Below are positions 25,435-39,500 of a DNA stretch of 64,000 bases, one piece after another; position 1 is the stretch's first letter; the number at the start of each line of letters is the position of its first letter. Under the pieces are notes generated by a model that was not told the DNA's origin, searched no databases, and saw only the letters and a program-made list of their open reading frames with translations. The stretch comes from Angiostrongylus vasorum (lineage: Eukaryota; Nematoda; Chromadorea; Rhabditida; Metastrongylidae), in assembly GCA_018806985.1 (NCBI GenBank), contig JADANN010000161.1:99310-163309 (forward strand), in the 5' to 3' direction. Both the position numbers and the translations under genes were made by a program.

Positions 25435-26040
25435 CTGTCGTTTTTTTAGATGTTAATTTATAATGGATAGGTTCCCGATTTTACGCAACTTTTCCTTCAC
25501 TTGATAAGATTTTCTTTGTTGATAAGTGCTTCGCTTGACTTTCGATCTGCACTGATACAAATAGTGGGCTAGAAAACAGACTCGTAGATTAGACGACTGC
25601 ATAAGGGAAATAATGGAAAATAAACAATAGTGACTGCAGAGTTAGCGCTCCATGTATAATACCTAAGAGTATGCCAGTCTATCAGTCAGTGCTTTTATTC
25701 TTCGAAATAGGTCTGGTACTAATTTGTAGACTGTGGAGGAACTGAATATTTGGTTGGCGCATGGCGTTTGCCTGAAGCACTAGTACAAAACACTTCTAAA
25801 GAACTGTATAAATGCCTCCTTTATAAGACACCTTGAGAATTATCTACAAAGACTAAGTTGTATTAATGTAATAACTTCAACACACCTCGATTAGAGGTAC
25901 CGAAGTACATCAACATAAAAGACAACAGAAAATAAAAAGCACAAACATTAGCACTTCTCACCAATATACCTCTGTATCTAATTTCGCAGGGAACATTCTA
26001 GAACTACATGAGTAGAAGCCAACAACAGTCACATCTCAAA
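25435..26040. other. no gene recognised; 3' flank of the RIF1-like gene
   Basis: AT-rich. Lies immediately downstream of the stop codon of the minus-strand gene. I do not see a clear AATAAA on that strand within the first 200 bases. Confidence 0.4.
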
Positions 26041-26043
26041 ACA

Positions 26044-26181
26044 TTAAGTGGAATTCACATTATCCCACCAATAGAGAATATCAACCAGAGATCTTAAACT
26101 TTTCCATACAGTACGTTGCAGTCGAACAGCATCCACACTTTCTGCAACCTCTTCTTCAGACATCCAATTTTCAATGATTTC
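26044..26181 (-). CDS. RIF1: RIF1-like terminal exon
   Basis: Acceptor ATAGTGCAG followed by [20 protein letters not shown] and a tryptophan-containing helical end ([14 protein letters not shown]), stop TAA at 26046-26044. Strongly protein-like and in phase 0. An optional extra exon at 26389-26500 with a good GTAAGT donor was considered, but its phase does not fit. Confidence 0.65.
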   Translation of the reverse strand, partial: EIIENWMSEEEVAESVDAVRLQRTVWKSLRSLVDILYWWDNVNST

Positions 26182-29100
26182 CTGCACTATAAAAGGCAAT
26201 CGTAGTCAGCAGCACTGGATTATAAAATGGTATCATTAGAGCCTATGTTTATCCTTTCTAATAAACGACAAATGCTAATAACTTCAACGAATTAATCGAA
26301 CTTGAACGCGCCATATAAAAAAGACTGACTTAATCGATGGTGAAAAAAATTTCTGAAATTTTGTACCAGTGCTTTCCAACCAACTTACATTGTTATGACA
26401 CTTTAACAGATAAGATAACGAACCCGTAGAAACATGTTGAATATAGATTATAACAAAAATGAACGAATATAAAAGAGAAAAGTAGGAAGAACTAACAAGA
26501 GAAAGAAACTCATTGATCAAAACATGAAGGGCATAAATTACAAATTCAGTCTAGTATAAAATAAACCAGATGATTGTCCGAACTATATGAATAAATCATT
26601 ATAAACGGGCAGTCATTATGAAACAACAACAGCCTTATTTAGAAGAGAGCTGCGGGTAAAGTTGCCTCATTCGAGGGGTGCTCCACTGGAAAAGATCGGA
26701 CTCGACACGACAACGAAGACACCACATCGAGAACACAAACGACTGTGGACTATCGACTAGCATTATCGGCTCCTATGGAGACGAAGACGTAGAAACGTTA
26801 GCCGAATAGATGATTGATAACAACCACGTGTTAGCTTGTCAATGAAATACGGCACATTAAAGCAAATGAATTTATAGGTGGACATACAACGATCAGAAAC
26901 TTGATAAATGTCACTACTCAAATTGTTTTGTTACTCAATATGGAAAAACAGAGCAGAAAATGACACACTTAAGAGTAAGCTCTATTTGAGTTATAGTAAT
27001 AAAAACTCACCAACTTTAAAACGTCGCTTCATCTCGATTACTAGTGCACGATTAGTCTGGGTTATCGTGGGTTCATCCACCGCGTTCTCGATCTCCATGT
27101 TGTTTCCTGAATCCATCGTTGACTCTAGCTGAGTATGGCCATCAGTATTCATTGCAGTTCCATCCATTTGCTCCTCCTCATCCATTGCAGAATGTTCTTC
27201 ATTGATAGAGGTAGAAACCGTAGTAGTATTAACATTGCCGGGCACATCCGTTTCAACTACATTCAGGGTTATCAACAGTGCTTCTTTTTCATCAGCCAGT
27301 GATGTCTAAAAGCAGAAAAATCTAGCCTAACTATTTATTACTCCGCGTAATAAAAAATGAGTTTAATAAATGCCAGCACTTCACCTTATAAACAACCGAT
27401 GTTGGATCAGGTCTTGTATAGTTGCGAGCAAAATGAGATAGAGCACGGATTGCTGTCTCGATGCGGGGGTTTTCTTATATTTAACAGCGATACCTCATGC
27501 CGTGTCAATGTAGCAAGATGTCGGATTTGAACAATTCCCCTCGCCTTTAATGACTTTTGAGCGGCTAAAGCTCTAAAATAGGATTCTGCTTTAAAAAAAA
27601 AGAAGCTTTTTCTAATTACTGGCGAAAAATTGTTAGACCTCTATAATGTTGCATATTATACAAAATATGTTGACTGTAAATTGCGCTTGTCCGACATGCC
27701 CGATATGCTTGTTGACTATATTCTACAAGCTCTCCACGAAGATGATCCTGTAGCGCATATCAAGAATACTGATATGATGTGCAAGCAGTTGAGGAAGCAG
27801 GATTTTGAAAAGGATTTTGTTGCATAGACCACAATCAAACCCCTGTCCATGGTCATTGGTCACTGAAGCTTGTCGGAAACACCAACTGCCCGTATTCCTG
27901 ACTTTTGTCAAGTATGAATAAGCATATGTCGAAACGAACGCAATTCTATCACCGCTCGTCGACCAAGGAGTAGACCCAACCAACATAAGAACTCTACTAG
28001 ACTGCTGTCGAAACCGCAATACGAAAACATAGCTTTTCCATCGACCTTTATCATACCTTACCATGCCAAAGCTGTGAACTGCTGGACTGGAGTGAATAAA
28101 GAAGTCATCATTCGATTGGTTGAGAGAGACATACGTATTGATGGAAAACTTCTACCAACTCTTCGTTTCGCCGACGACTACCAGTGGATTAGAGGCGATG
28201 GTCAATGAGCTCAACGAAGCGGTGAAAAAATCGGAAGAAAATCCAGTTCATGAAAAAATTCCCGATGCGATGGCGAACAGATCCACTGGATGATTCTCCG
28301 ATTGTATAGACCAACTCGTATGTATCATACTTTAGGCGTTCAATGAACAAGGTGAACGACATAAAGGAATAATTAGAGAGAAGAAGGAGAGCAGCTCGGG
28401 CCGAACTCGGACCTTTCAAAGAAGCCAGAGGCCTAGTGAAGGACCCAAAAATCCGCGCTCACCTTTTCGATTCACCGGCCCTCCCAGTGTTCGGTTTTGC
28501 AGCAGAGAGGTGGGCCGATGTTTCAGCCATGTCAAGAACATGGCACAGTACTTATAGACCACTTGATACATAATGAACAGAGTAGACGGAAGATTGACGA
28601 AAAGATCTAGGGCGGACCTCACAAAGAGGCCACACTCACATTCGCCACGATACTGGAATCAAATCAGCACCGTGGACGACGACTGCGAGGCAAAGAAACG
28701 AAAGGAATATGTGCTGTAGCCTGCAAAACTCGTGAAGACGGGCCGCCGAAGTAGCCAACTAGGTATCTAAGCATCACACAAAACCTTAAGGATATTCCTC
28801 GGATTACTGCACACGTTATTAACTATTAGCGTACCCATTCGTCGTAGAAACTGATAGTCTTGCAACAATTCTTCCTATCGATTCCTCACAATCTGCTAGA
28901 AGAGGGAATATAGGACCACCATCATTAACACTAGAACTAGAATCCACTTCGCTTCTCACAAGTGATGCCGCATCATGAACAGTCCGCAGTGTTTCGACTG
29001 ATTCCTAAAATGCATCACTTTTAATTAGTTCTAAAACTTCAAACAGGTTCCTATGCCAGCACAAATAACTATATTTCCATCCCTCTATCAAGTATGTGTG

Positions 29101-30484
29101 CTACGCATAACGTAGTTATTAAAGGTGCCTTGCAACAGATGCAGAGTTGTTTTCCGCGTCTTTGGTTCGATCCCGCGCAAAGGGCTCCATCCAATCGTGT
29201 TGGCAACTTTACGCCATACTTACCTGGGAACATAAAAACAATGTCGAGATCATTACTACTACTACTATCCTTACTACGTGACGCGACATCACATATCATG
29301 TAGTGCGGATCATAGCACTTCTTGCATTCCATTCGTTCCCTCGCATCCACCATTCATGAAGATCTTCAACTTGTTTTGCGTGTAGCTTCGGCTGCTGTTT
29401 GATGATTCCTTCGTGTTCGTCACAAATGTCGTTGAATGCCGGCCAAAGCAATCCTCCTTGGCACTCTGAGGCAGCCGTGCCAGAGCATTCCTGCTCGCAC
29501 TGAAGGGAGTGAGCTTGGTGGGCTGTGAAGAGTCAAATCAACTCACACTTTTCATATTCGATTCGTTTCCTCGAATCCATAATCCACTAAGGCGTTCCAA
29601 CTTTTACGTGTGGCTTCGGCAGCTGCTTGAGGATTTTCACTTTTTCTTGAAGATCGCTGAGTGCTGGTGTAGTCGATTTTCCCTGGATTCCTGAGATAGC
29701 TGGGCTGGAGAGCTCCCAACTGAACTGCAAGGAGACATTTTTTTTCCCGGTTAAGTCCGGTACCAATTTCCTGACCCTGGATAGATGAGAGGCTTGGTGA
29801 GCCTGGCGGGATCGACCTATCATCGTTCTCGTGATGATATTATTAATTTTATTACTCCTGTTATTACTACTATTACAATTATTGTTATTATGTCTCACAG
29901 ATCTAAAACAGAAAAAGTGGAATCACTTCCAATCATGCTCGGTTAACATCTTTACTACGAAATAACTTCGCGCATTTTAAAAAAAATTCTGCAAACAAAA
30001 TTGGGAGATTTCCTTCGTACGAGAAGCAAAACTACCTTTTCAATAGCCGGCAGCAAGTGGGGAAATGGCTTTCTCGGTGAGGGTTGTTTTGACATTGTTT
30101 TAGGCGACACAGGAAATTCGTCCTCGGAATGGACTCTTCGGAGCTAGAAAGAAACAAATTAACTTCATCACCACATTCACAACAACGCAGATTTTTCGAC
30201 GATTGCCGATAATTTCGAGACTGCTTGAAGAAGTAAAGCTAGGCAGATTTTGAAGAAGATTCCTTATCTAACACCTCCAAGTATGAATATTGCCCTTCTG
30301 CAACGTTGTTTCAATTTCAAATTAATTTGAAATTCAAATTCGTAAAATGAAACTGAGGACAAAACTTTAATTTCTGGATTTCTTATCCTTGAGGCACTCC
30401 ATCTGATCCCTTATCAGGTATCGTCATTTTATACACATACATATATATATGTATATGCACATGTGTACATATATATATATGTGT

Positions 30485-30516
<32 letters not shown>

Positions 30517-33500
30517 GTACATATATATATATATAGAGAGAGAGAGAGACAGAGAGACAGAGAGTGAAGGGTGGGGAGGAAAATGAATCGAATCTAGGGA
30601 GTCCTAGGACCCGTCACAGTAAATGTAATGTACCAGTTATTTCAACCGGAGATCACGGTTTGCACGCATTTTTAACTATGAAGACATTGTGTGGCCAATT
30701 ACCTGATCAAAGTTGAATTTCACCTTTGGTAGTTTTCTGAAACGTTTAGAATCGGTTGCATCTCTCGCAAATTCCTTGTTGATCCGTACTGCGTTACACG
30801 GAAGGGATCCAGTGACTTCATTTCCGACTACGACACAATTGTCATTTGTCTTCTTTTCAGCAGTCTCAGTTCTGGGCGATTCCACCGTGTTAGTGGAGCT
30901 AAAATTCATATGTAAGCCACTGGAAATAACTCCAACTATCAGGGCACAATTCATTAAAAGAAGAACAGAAATAAATTCCTTTCACTCGAAAGAGAGAGAG
31001 AGAACCTACGCCGCTTGCGATGACATCGTGTGGAATCCCTCCGGCAAATGAGTAATAACGGCTGATTGCTGTGAACTTCCGTCAAGAAACGGCATTCGTC
31101 CTCTGAAAGCATTGCAGTGAAACCACATTCTAAAATATTTTATGTGGTTTTTTACAAATCAACAGCTCTCTTGACACAAAATTAAATACATCTATTCCTT
31201 GTTCAATGACAGCGCCGCTAGAAATTGGGCAAAATGCAACCCATATCAAGTCCTCTGCGTATATATCAAAATTAATGCACAGAATAGTAATATTTCGAGT
31301 TTCACATATTCGGTTATCCCAATGCATTACTTCATCGTTGCTCTAAGGACAGGAAAGGAGATCGTTGAGTGTTGAGCTGCGACAAAGAACAGATGGTTCA
31401 CAGTAGCAAAGGAGAAGGACCCACAAGAGTTCGACATTTCACTTTGAAAGGCTTGACATTGGTAAGTAAACCAAAGACGTGAATCGCCGTCGCACTAGAA
31501 TTAACATAATCACAAGATGGAAAACCTCCCTACGATTCATGAAAGCGGAAAGTCCGTGGCTACCACTTGGTAAATGCATAGCAAAGAAGTCGAGGGAAAA
31601 AAAATCGCTCAACCGTCAATACTTCAATCACATTACAAAGCACGCAAGAAGCTCCCGTCCGCGACGTAGACTAGTGATACAATCTCAAGAGGCAGTCAAA
31701 TCGAGTTGCATCATGGAACTCGGATAGGAACAGCACGCCGACCACATTCCATGAAAGACTCCTGTTTCCACGGCTACAATACAAGAAATTCCGACATGTT
31801 CGCTCTGTTGTCCAATATACTGTGGGCAACACTAAGTTCCAGGAGAAAAGTAAGAAAACCGATACACGATAATTAAACACAAAGCCTATATTAGCTACTG
31901 AACAGAAGACTGGTGACCTGGCTTTTGTGCCTACCATGAAGTCCGAGATCTCGTCATTCTACCTTCTTGCTTAGAGATCTTCCTCTAGTCACTGTTTCAA
32001 AAGATACTTATACCCGAGCTACACACAACTAACTGTGTTGATGAGGAAAGCGAACTAGACAAGTTTGAACTCAAAGTCTGAAACCTAATATCTATAAAAG
32101 AAAGTAGCAGTGAATGTCAAAACATGGGTGAGAAGAGTGGATTCGGATACCGTAATCGAGATGGAAATCTTTTTCCGCGGATTCCCATACGCACCATGTC
32201 TTTTCTATGGAAATTAATAATTCAAGATAGAAAGAAAAATCGCTGTTGTGTATAGTAATCATCTAATGTCATAACTGAAGCGCAACGGCTAACTGTAATG
32301 GGTTATGTGTGGCTCACCGTTTGCTATTTTACATTTTTAACTGCTTTAAATATTGCAAATGATAGAGATAAGATATCTGAAAATGCAATGTCTTCAGTTA
32401 CGTGCACGTACAGGTGTTAAATATCGAAGTACTTCGGAATTTTCAGAAACTATTGAAAACTTCCCGCACCTCATCCCCAATGTCCAAAATGAACAACATC
32501 ATTGTGAAAGTGCAAGTTATAGTGAAAACGTTGAACATTTTGCGCCAGATGAGATAAGAGAGAAGTGTAAAATTCGAAATACACTTTCTGCATGAAATGC
32601 AAAAAGTGCACCCTATAGAAGCAATGGGGGAGCAATTAACTTACCAGGTTAATAAAATATGAATAACGAATGTGAAATCCAAAAAACCTCTTCCCACTGA
32701 ACATTTCACGCTGTCTTTCGGTTTGCTTCATCTTTTTTCGCAGACTCCATTGAATTCACGGGAACGCATTCTACCGAATCGTTGTCCAGCAAATCCATGT
32801 TTCGTCGCTTTCTAATTCGCTCTGATCTGCGACGAGGCATTATCTCACCCTCCTCTTCGCCCTTAACAGAAGTCGACTCAACCAATGCCACTGAGCTTTC
32901 TACCATTCCAGTGGTTTCGATTTCAGTGGAATCCAGATTTTGCCTGCATTGAGTGTCAGACCGATTTCTAATGAAGTACGCATGTACTCAAATTTCCATT
33001 CATATACTATTCATATACTAGGCAAATACAACTAGAAATCCAGTAAAAAGGAGACTTCGCAAAAAAATTTGGTTGAATCACCGGTTACTCCCAATTTGCG
33101 AAGACGATAACGTGTTGTCCTCAAGAGATCCACATAATTTGTTCGTTGGATTATCTTCTTCATTGGTTATACTGGACGAATTTGCAACCTAAGAGTTAGG
33201 TACTGCAGAATCGGAATATGACTGCAAATAAAAGTAGTCTACTCTAGCAATGGTCACCAAAAATTCTTAAATTCTCCATGAAGTGAATGAGTGCTTGTTA
33301 TACTGAAATAAACATTTAACAATCAGGATTGGAACAATACCCGTCCTCTAATGAACTCAGATGCTTTTTTTACCCAATGGCACCTCACCTAACTCTACTG
33401 CTGTTAAAAAGTACCAATGTATAGTCTTTGCGATATGCAGTTGTGAATACCTTCTACTTATTACGTAAAAGAACCCTTGTCATTCTTTTCTTTTCGTGTT

Positions 33501-36500
33501 TTTTTCTCGAAATCTTGAAGAAATAAAACGTTAAATATCGAAACTTGACAGGACGTACAACGACAGGCAATGTATCGTTACCGTAGCTACCAATTTTACC
33601 CATGAAGTACGTCTCATTCGATAAACCAGGGGCGCGAATAACTCGCCTAATAACAAGTGGTAACAGCACACTCCTAGAAATGACAATCTGCTAAAAAATG
33701 AAGTCGCACACCAAGACGAACACACCACTTAAAGAAAAGTTTGTAATAAAAAAGACAAACTTCATCTTCGTAGAGTATATCAGCGACTTCGCCTCAGCAA
33801 AAGTCTTCATCCAGAGTTTGCAAGCAGTGAGAAAAAGCTTTGGATGAATGTTCACACTTTTATTCAGCAATCTTATCAATAATCCTTCGCAACAAGACAG
33901 AAGCTCGTTGTCGTATGGTCCCGAAATTTTATTCTGCACAGACTCCAGAATCTAGAGAGATAACGTTGTTGCTGAACACATATCACCTAGATGTTAAAGG
34001 AAATGAGCAAAACCTACACTGTCAAAAAACAGTTGTCGCTTCTTCCTGTATATCTTCCACACATAATTTTCCGTCAAAAACAATTGTGTGGATTTCGCTT
34101 AGCAGTTCAGAAAGCGTCAAGAACATGCTACGAATCTGATGGGATTAGAGGTTTGGAGAAAAGAAAAAAAATTGAAACAGAACCACAACAAGGAAAACAT
34201 GAAATCTCACCAGATTTGGTTTCTCGATCCCATTAAACAACTTTTGGCATAGTTTAAGAATGGAGAGATAAACAACCAATGAAAAACTTAAAACTTTTCT
34301 CTGAAACAACAGATTGGTGGCTTAGCTATTGTGGAGTAACTATTTGAGCAAAAAACAACCGCGGAATGATGATCCACACTTTTTGGGTGACCTCCCAGTA
34401 ATCGCATCATCTTAACAAATGTCGCTAAGTCTCCCAGTGCATTAAACTCTACTGAATATTGTGAAGTAACTACATGAGCAAAAAACAACCTCGATATTAT
34501 CAGCCATCCTTTCTAGTTTATCTCTCACTAATCGCATCACCTTAACAAAAGTCGCTAAGTCTCCCAGTGCATTAAACTCTACTGAAGATCCTGAAAAAAA
34601 AAGAACACACTAAATTAAGATAGGCTATGTGTGGTCTTTCTAGAACGACTATCTTAAGGCTTCAAAGAAAGCGCATCTTGCTTGGCTAGCAAATCAGAAC
34701 CCAGATGGAAACTACACTGGGAACTGGATGATTCTCCGTGGAAATGGGTCATTTCAGTATCCATGTGTATAGATAGATATTAACTCTTTTCCTCTGTCAC
34801 GTACCTGAACACATTACCTTCTCTTGAACTGAATTGAATGGGTAGATGGTTGCTACATTATCAAGAGTGTTAATGTAGAAAACCACACAGTATGACTGAA
34901 AAACAACTATCATTTTGCAATTGAGGTGACGCGTAACACAACGGTACTGATATCAGTCATCACGAGTACAGTGCTAGTTCCATGTTGCACCGTGTTCACC
35001 AAGCCTTTCCCCCCAGGGATCGGAAAATTGATAGCAGATTTCTTGGGTGAAAATTCATTCTCTGCAATCCAAGTGGGAGCACTTTAGCCCAGCTATCTCA
35101 GGACAAGAATCAATGTGACCAGCATTTGACGACATTGATGGAAAGGAAGATCCTCAGGTAGTAGTTGAACACACGCATATGAAAAGTTTGGAGAGCTTCG
35201 TGGATGATTATGTGAGGAAACGAATCGAATTCAAGAAGTGCTGAGTTCCACACAATAGATGTGAAAGATGGGTAGTATAAAAAATTTTGTAATTGTTTTC
35301 ACTGGATGTGGTTCTCGGATTAAATATACAACATATAATCACTGAAATAATTGAAACACGGGTCTAACGTGAAATACTTTTCTGCTATTCACATACGGTC
35401 CATTCATGCTCAAAAAACGAACTCTGAGAACGCACCGTTTCTGGGAGAACTGTATTCCCAAAAACACCACACAATACAGTTTCAGCACTGCTATCCATTT
35501 CATGTCCCCCAATGCTTTGCAGCTCCAGATAAAGATCGTTAAAAGTGGACGAACACCTTTTTATTAAATCCACATCGACATGCTGAATGAGTGATTACTT
35601 TTGAAAACATAATCACTAGGAACAAAAAGTTCGTAATAAACCTCGTACGCATAATTGGCTGCTCGGAAAAGCAACCTTAAAAAAGCTGAAAACTGTAGAA
35701 AAGTTGGATTTGAGAAGATTCCGTTGATTAATGTGGTCGGCCTAAAACGTTTAGCAATTTTCCAGAATATTTCCAAAACTCCATGACATGAATTTAAACA
35801 TGAAACACACTGAAGTGAGAACATATAAAACAAAAACTAGTTAAGGCTCATCTTCACAGGGCCGGATAATATAGTGGTAATGATGCAGATAATCGCGAGC
35901 ATGTTGCCGGTTCGATCTCGCTTCTGGCTCGCCAGGCCTCTTATGGCACATCATATGGCCAGGAAATTAGTACCGGACTTATCCGGGAAAAAACCACTCT
36001 CTGCAATTCAATTCGGAACCCTCTAGCTCGGCTATCTAAGGACTCTAGGAAGAATCGACTAGATTAGCATTCAACGACATCCAAGATTAAATGAAAATCT
36101 TCAAACAGCAGCCGAACGCACACGTAGAAGCTGGAAGACCTTAGTGGACGATGGATGCGAGGAAACGAATCGAATGTGAAAAGTGCTGGGATCCACACAG
36201 AGGATGTGGAGACGGGTCGTATAAAATAAAATGAAATAAAAAAATCCTTCAAGCCTTCTCATAATTGCATCTCGAAATCTTACTTCTTTGATATAGTTCC
36301 TCAGTATTGTTGCTAAATTATCCCAAGTACTAAGCAGTGCTTGCACTACGAAGCGTTCTGGGTTGGCCTCAATGAGATAACAAAATTCTCCAATGCGTTT
36401 CAACACGATTCCATTAGTTTCCAGCCCACCACATATTGTTCCAGGAATTAGCTCGAGAAGATCACTAAAAAAAATACTACGACTGCAACGACAACCTCGA

Positions 36501-39500
36501 TAGATTATTCAGTCCAGCTCCATAAATTTAAATTAGTGAGTCTTAATGTGGAAAACGAAGACGAATTTCAACAAAATATAGGCAGTCAAAAAACTGGAAA
36601 CCGTAACATACCTAACTTTACCATAAGACTTTCGAAGAAGTGCAGCAAGTATCTCTTTTGCTGGCCATTCTTCCACGGTATTCGCATGAAGGGTAAGATC
36701 TCGAGGTCGAAGCAAATGACAAAGGGCACCCTAGAACAAATCAATTTTTGCGAAAAAATTCTCTTGTTTCCAATACGAGAGCATTGTCAAGCCCATTGCT
36801 CATAACTCATAGCGCCTCCATAGTTAACGGACGGTGTGAAACAGAAACAAAAGCGACTACGAGTTTGCTCTTTGACGCAGGTGAGTAAGGAAGAAATAGA
36901 TACCCTTCTATTGTGCTGAATTTACTCATACTTCAATAAACACGTAAGCAAAATAGAGCATTTATATAGAGATGTACGTGAGCATACTGCGCTCTCTATG
37001 TTAACTCGACCAAAAGTCTGCAGAAAAATAATGCTTGCGAAGTAGATGAGTCTTTCACAATGAATACACACAAAGTCTAAGCTAAGAGAAAACAAAATGC
37101 TACCAGCAATTATCTTTGTACTCGACAGCAGGTTCAGCAAGCATTTCGCTTAAAACAGTGCTAATGAAGAGTTTTGCACCAGAAGTGATGTTTTTTCGTA
37201 TCCCCTGCGAAAGCGAACTCCAAAAGACAGCTCTGCTGCAGTACGAGCACTCACTGCTGCCTGCCAGAGTCATCCGATAATTGACGGGACCACAAGGTAC
37301 ACATGAACATTCAGGTCACATTTTTTTGGATAAGGTTTACGAGGAATCACCTCTAGTTGTTCACTGCAGTTGCTCTCAATCACAAATGCTTTTATCTGGT
37401 GAAAAAGCAGATACAACTCTCGACATCGAATGCTAACATCTTTGACGACTTCAATGCGGCGCGCTAACGCCGCAAAACAGAGACATACGGAATGTGCAAA
37501 GGACCCTGTGACAACATATAAAAATAATCGTCAAACATAAGATTGCCGAAGAAGTAGAAAAACTTTACGTACCGCCATTTCTTCCACTGCAAGCAATTCG
37601 CAAAGTCTGACATAGAAAAGCGGCATATTTTCGAATTAACTCTGGACTAAACTCACATTCAGGAACACCTGCAGGAAATGAACGAGTAATGCAAATACAC
37701 CACAACACGTGAATTCAACACTCACCTTGCTCCGAAGTGACACCAAGAATGCCGCTTATTACCGGAAGTACATAGTCTAGTGTATCATCAAACGAACGAT
37801 AATACCGCTCATGAGTAAGATAACTGAAACTGGTTAAAAAAGCAGTTCCATTTTTTTATCGTAATCTTAAGGCTGAAACACAATACAAACTGTAAGTTCT
37901 GGGGATGATTTGAGAGAAAAGGTTATCTTTCGAGTGGAGTAAATACAAGGCGATAAGTATAGAACGTGGATGAAATCTTACTATGAAAATTCATCAAGAG
38001 TTCCTTGAAGAATAAGACTAAAATCCTTTTCGTATACGTATTTTGTAACCTCGTTCTCAACACTCGGAAAGTGACGAATCACACACACAGGTCTAGCAAC
38101 CAGGAATCGTAGAAAACAGATGATCAACTGAAATGACAGCGTTACAATTCTGTCGGTGAAATCATGTTTAGTACAAAATGGTAAGTTTAGTAAGTTATTA
38201 ACCTCTTCAAACAATTCATGAATGCTCGAAGAATATACAGAGAGTAAAGAGGTATATGCCTTTATAATGGGTGACGGATCCAATAACTTGTTAATAACCC
38301 TTTCAGAACGCATAGGATATAAGAGCGAATTGAACTCCTTGTTTTCCAAAATGACAGTAGCCGATTTCGGCGTGATGAAGTTGATAAAGCAATGCCACAC
38401 ACGAAGGCAGAACAGAAGGCTTTCGCCGTCAAAAGTTTGCAGCCATTTCTTTACTGGAGAGAATAAGTTGTTCCATTCCATAGTGGATATCTAAAGTATA
38501 CATCACAATCGATGAAGAATGTAAACACAACCGGATTACAATGTGAAAAACCAACTAATGGATATAGTTCTACAGTTCTACGAGTAGGCATAGGTCGGCG
38601 ACAAAATACAATTCTTTAATTTTGTTCTATGCAGAAGTACAGTCCTTCCAACCGTTTACTGCTTCATCGTGGGTGGGAGATGCTCCTGGGTACCGGGATG
38701 CGATGTACAGCGGCGAAATTCATCCCCCAGCAGTGTCTCCCAAGCTCAGAAGGAGTCCGGCATTTCTACAAGCCGAGTTAAGAGTGAACTAGTACCCGAG
38801 TCCACCACCGTCATGGTATCAAACTAGTCGCATAGTGGCAATTCTCCCTCTGACCCACTAGGACGGCGACTGCCTGGGGGTGGTAACGACCTGGGGCAGA
38901 CTTTGGCCTGGCCGATCTCGGGGGCTCCAGGGAAGCACAATGGCTAAACCAGCAAAACTCCGAAAAATGGAGAATTTGCTGGGGCTCGCACTAACTAGCG
39001 AGGACGGCCCGTCCAAGAATCTAAGTAAGCAAGAATAGTCCTCCCTACAGTTTCTCGCCTCACTGTGGCTGGGTCGTGTTCCTGGGTATCGATCGGGCTG
39101 CGATATACAGCAGAAGGAATCATCCCACCAGTAGGGTCTACCAAACTGAGAACTCCGGCGTTTGTATCAGAAATCCCAGCTAAAAAGTAAATCAACACCA
39201 TGATCCACCACCGTCCTGGTATCAAACTAGTTGCATGGTGGCAGATCTCCCTTTGATCCACAAGGGTGACAACTACCTGTGGTGGTGACGACCTGGGGTA
39301 GACTTTGGCCTGGTTGATCTCGGAACTCCAGAGAACCACAATGGGTAAGCCAGCAAAACTCCGAAGCAATGGAAATTATGCTGGGGTCCGCACAACTAGT
39401 GAGGACGGGCTATCCGAGTATCAAAGTAAGTATCCAAGTAAAAGTATAGTACTACTAACCTCAGTCCCAGCAGTGTACACAAACAACTTTGCGTATGCCA

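Noticed and set aside
26389..26520. Candidate extra exon before the last RIF1 exon, with a strong GTAAGT donor
   Set aside because: Its start phase does not fit exon 26 with any available acceptor, and its composition looks intronic.
31130..31327. Candidate RIF1 exon encoding an Ile-rich 65-residue segment
   Set aside because: It has a fair acceptor but no donor that fits the phase of the next exon, whereas exon 20 joins exon 21 perfectly without it.
35583..35600. Apparent frameshift between RIF1 exons 11 and 12
   Set aside because: A 59-base intron with GAG|GTTTAT and ACTCATTCAG restores phase without any lesion.
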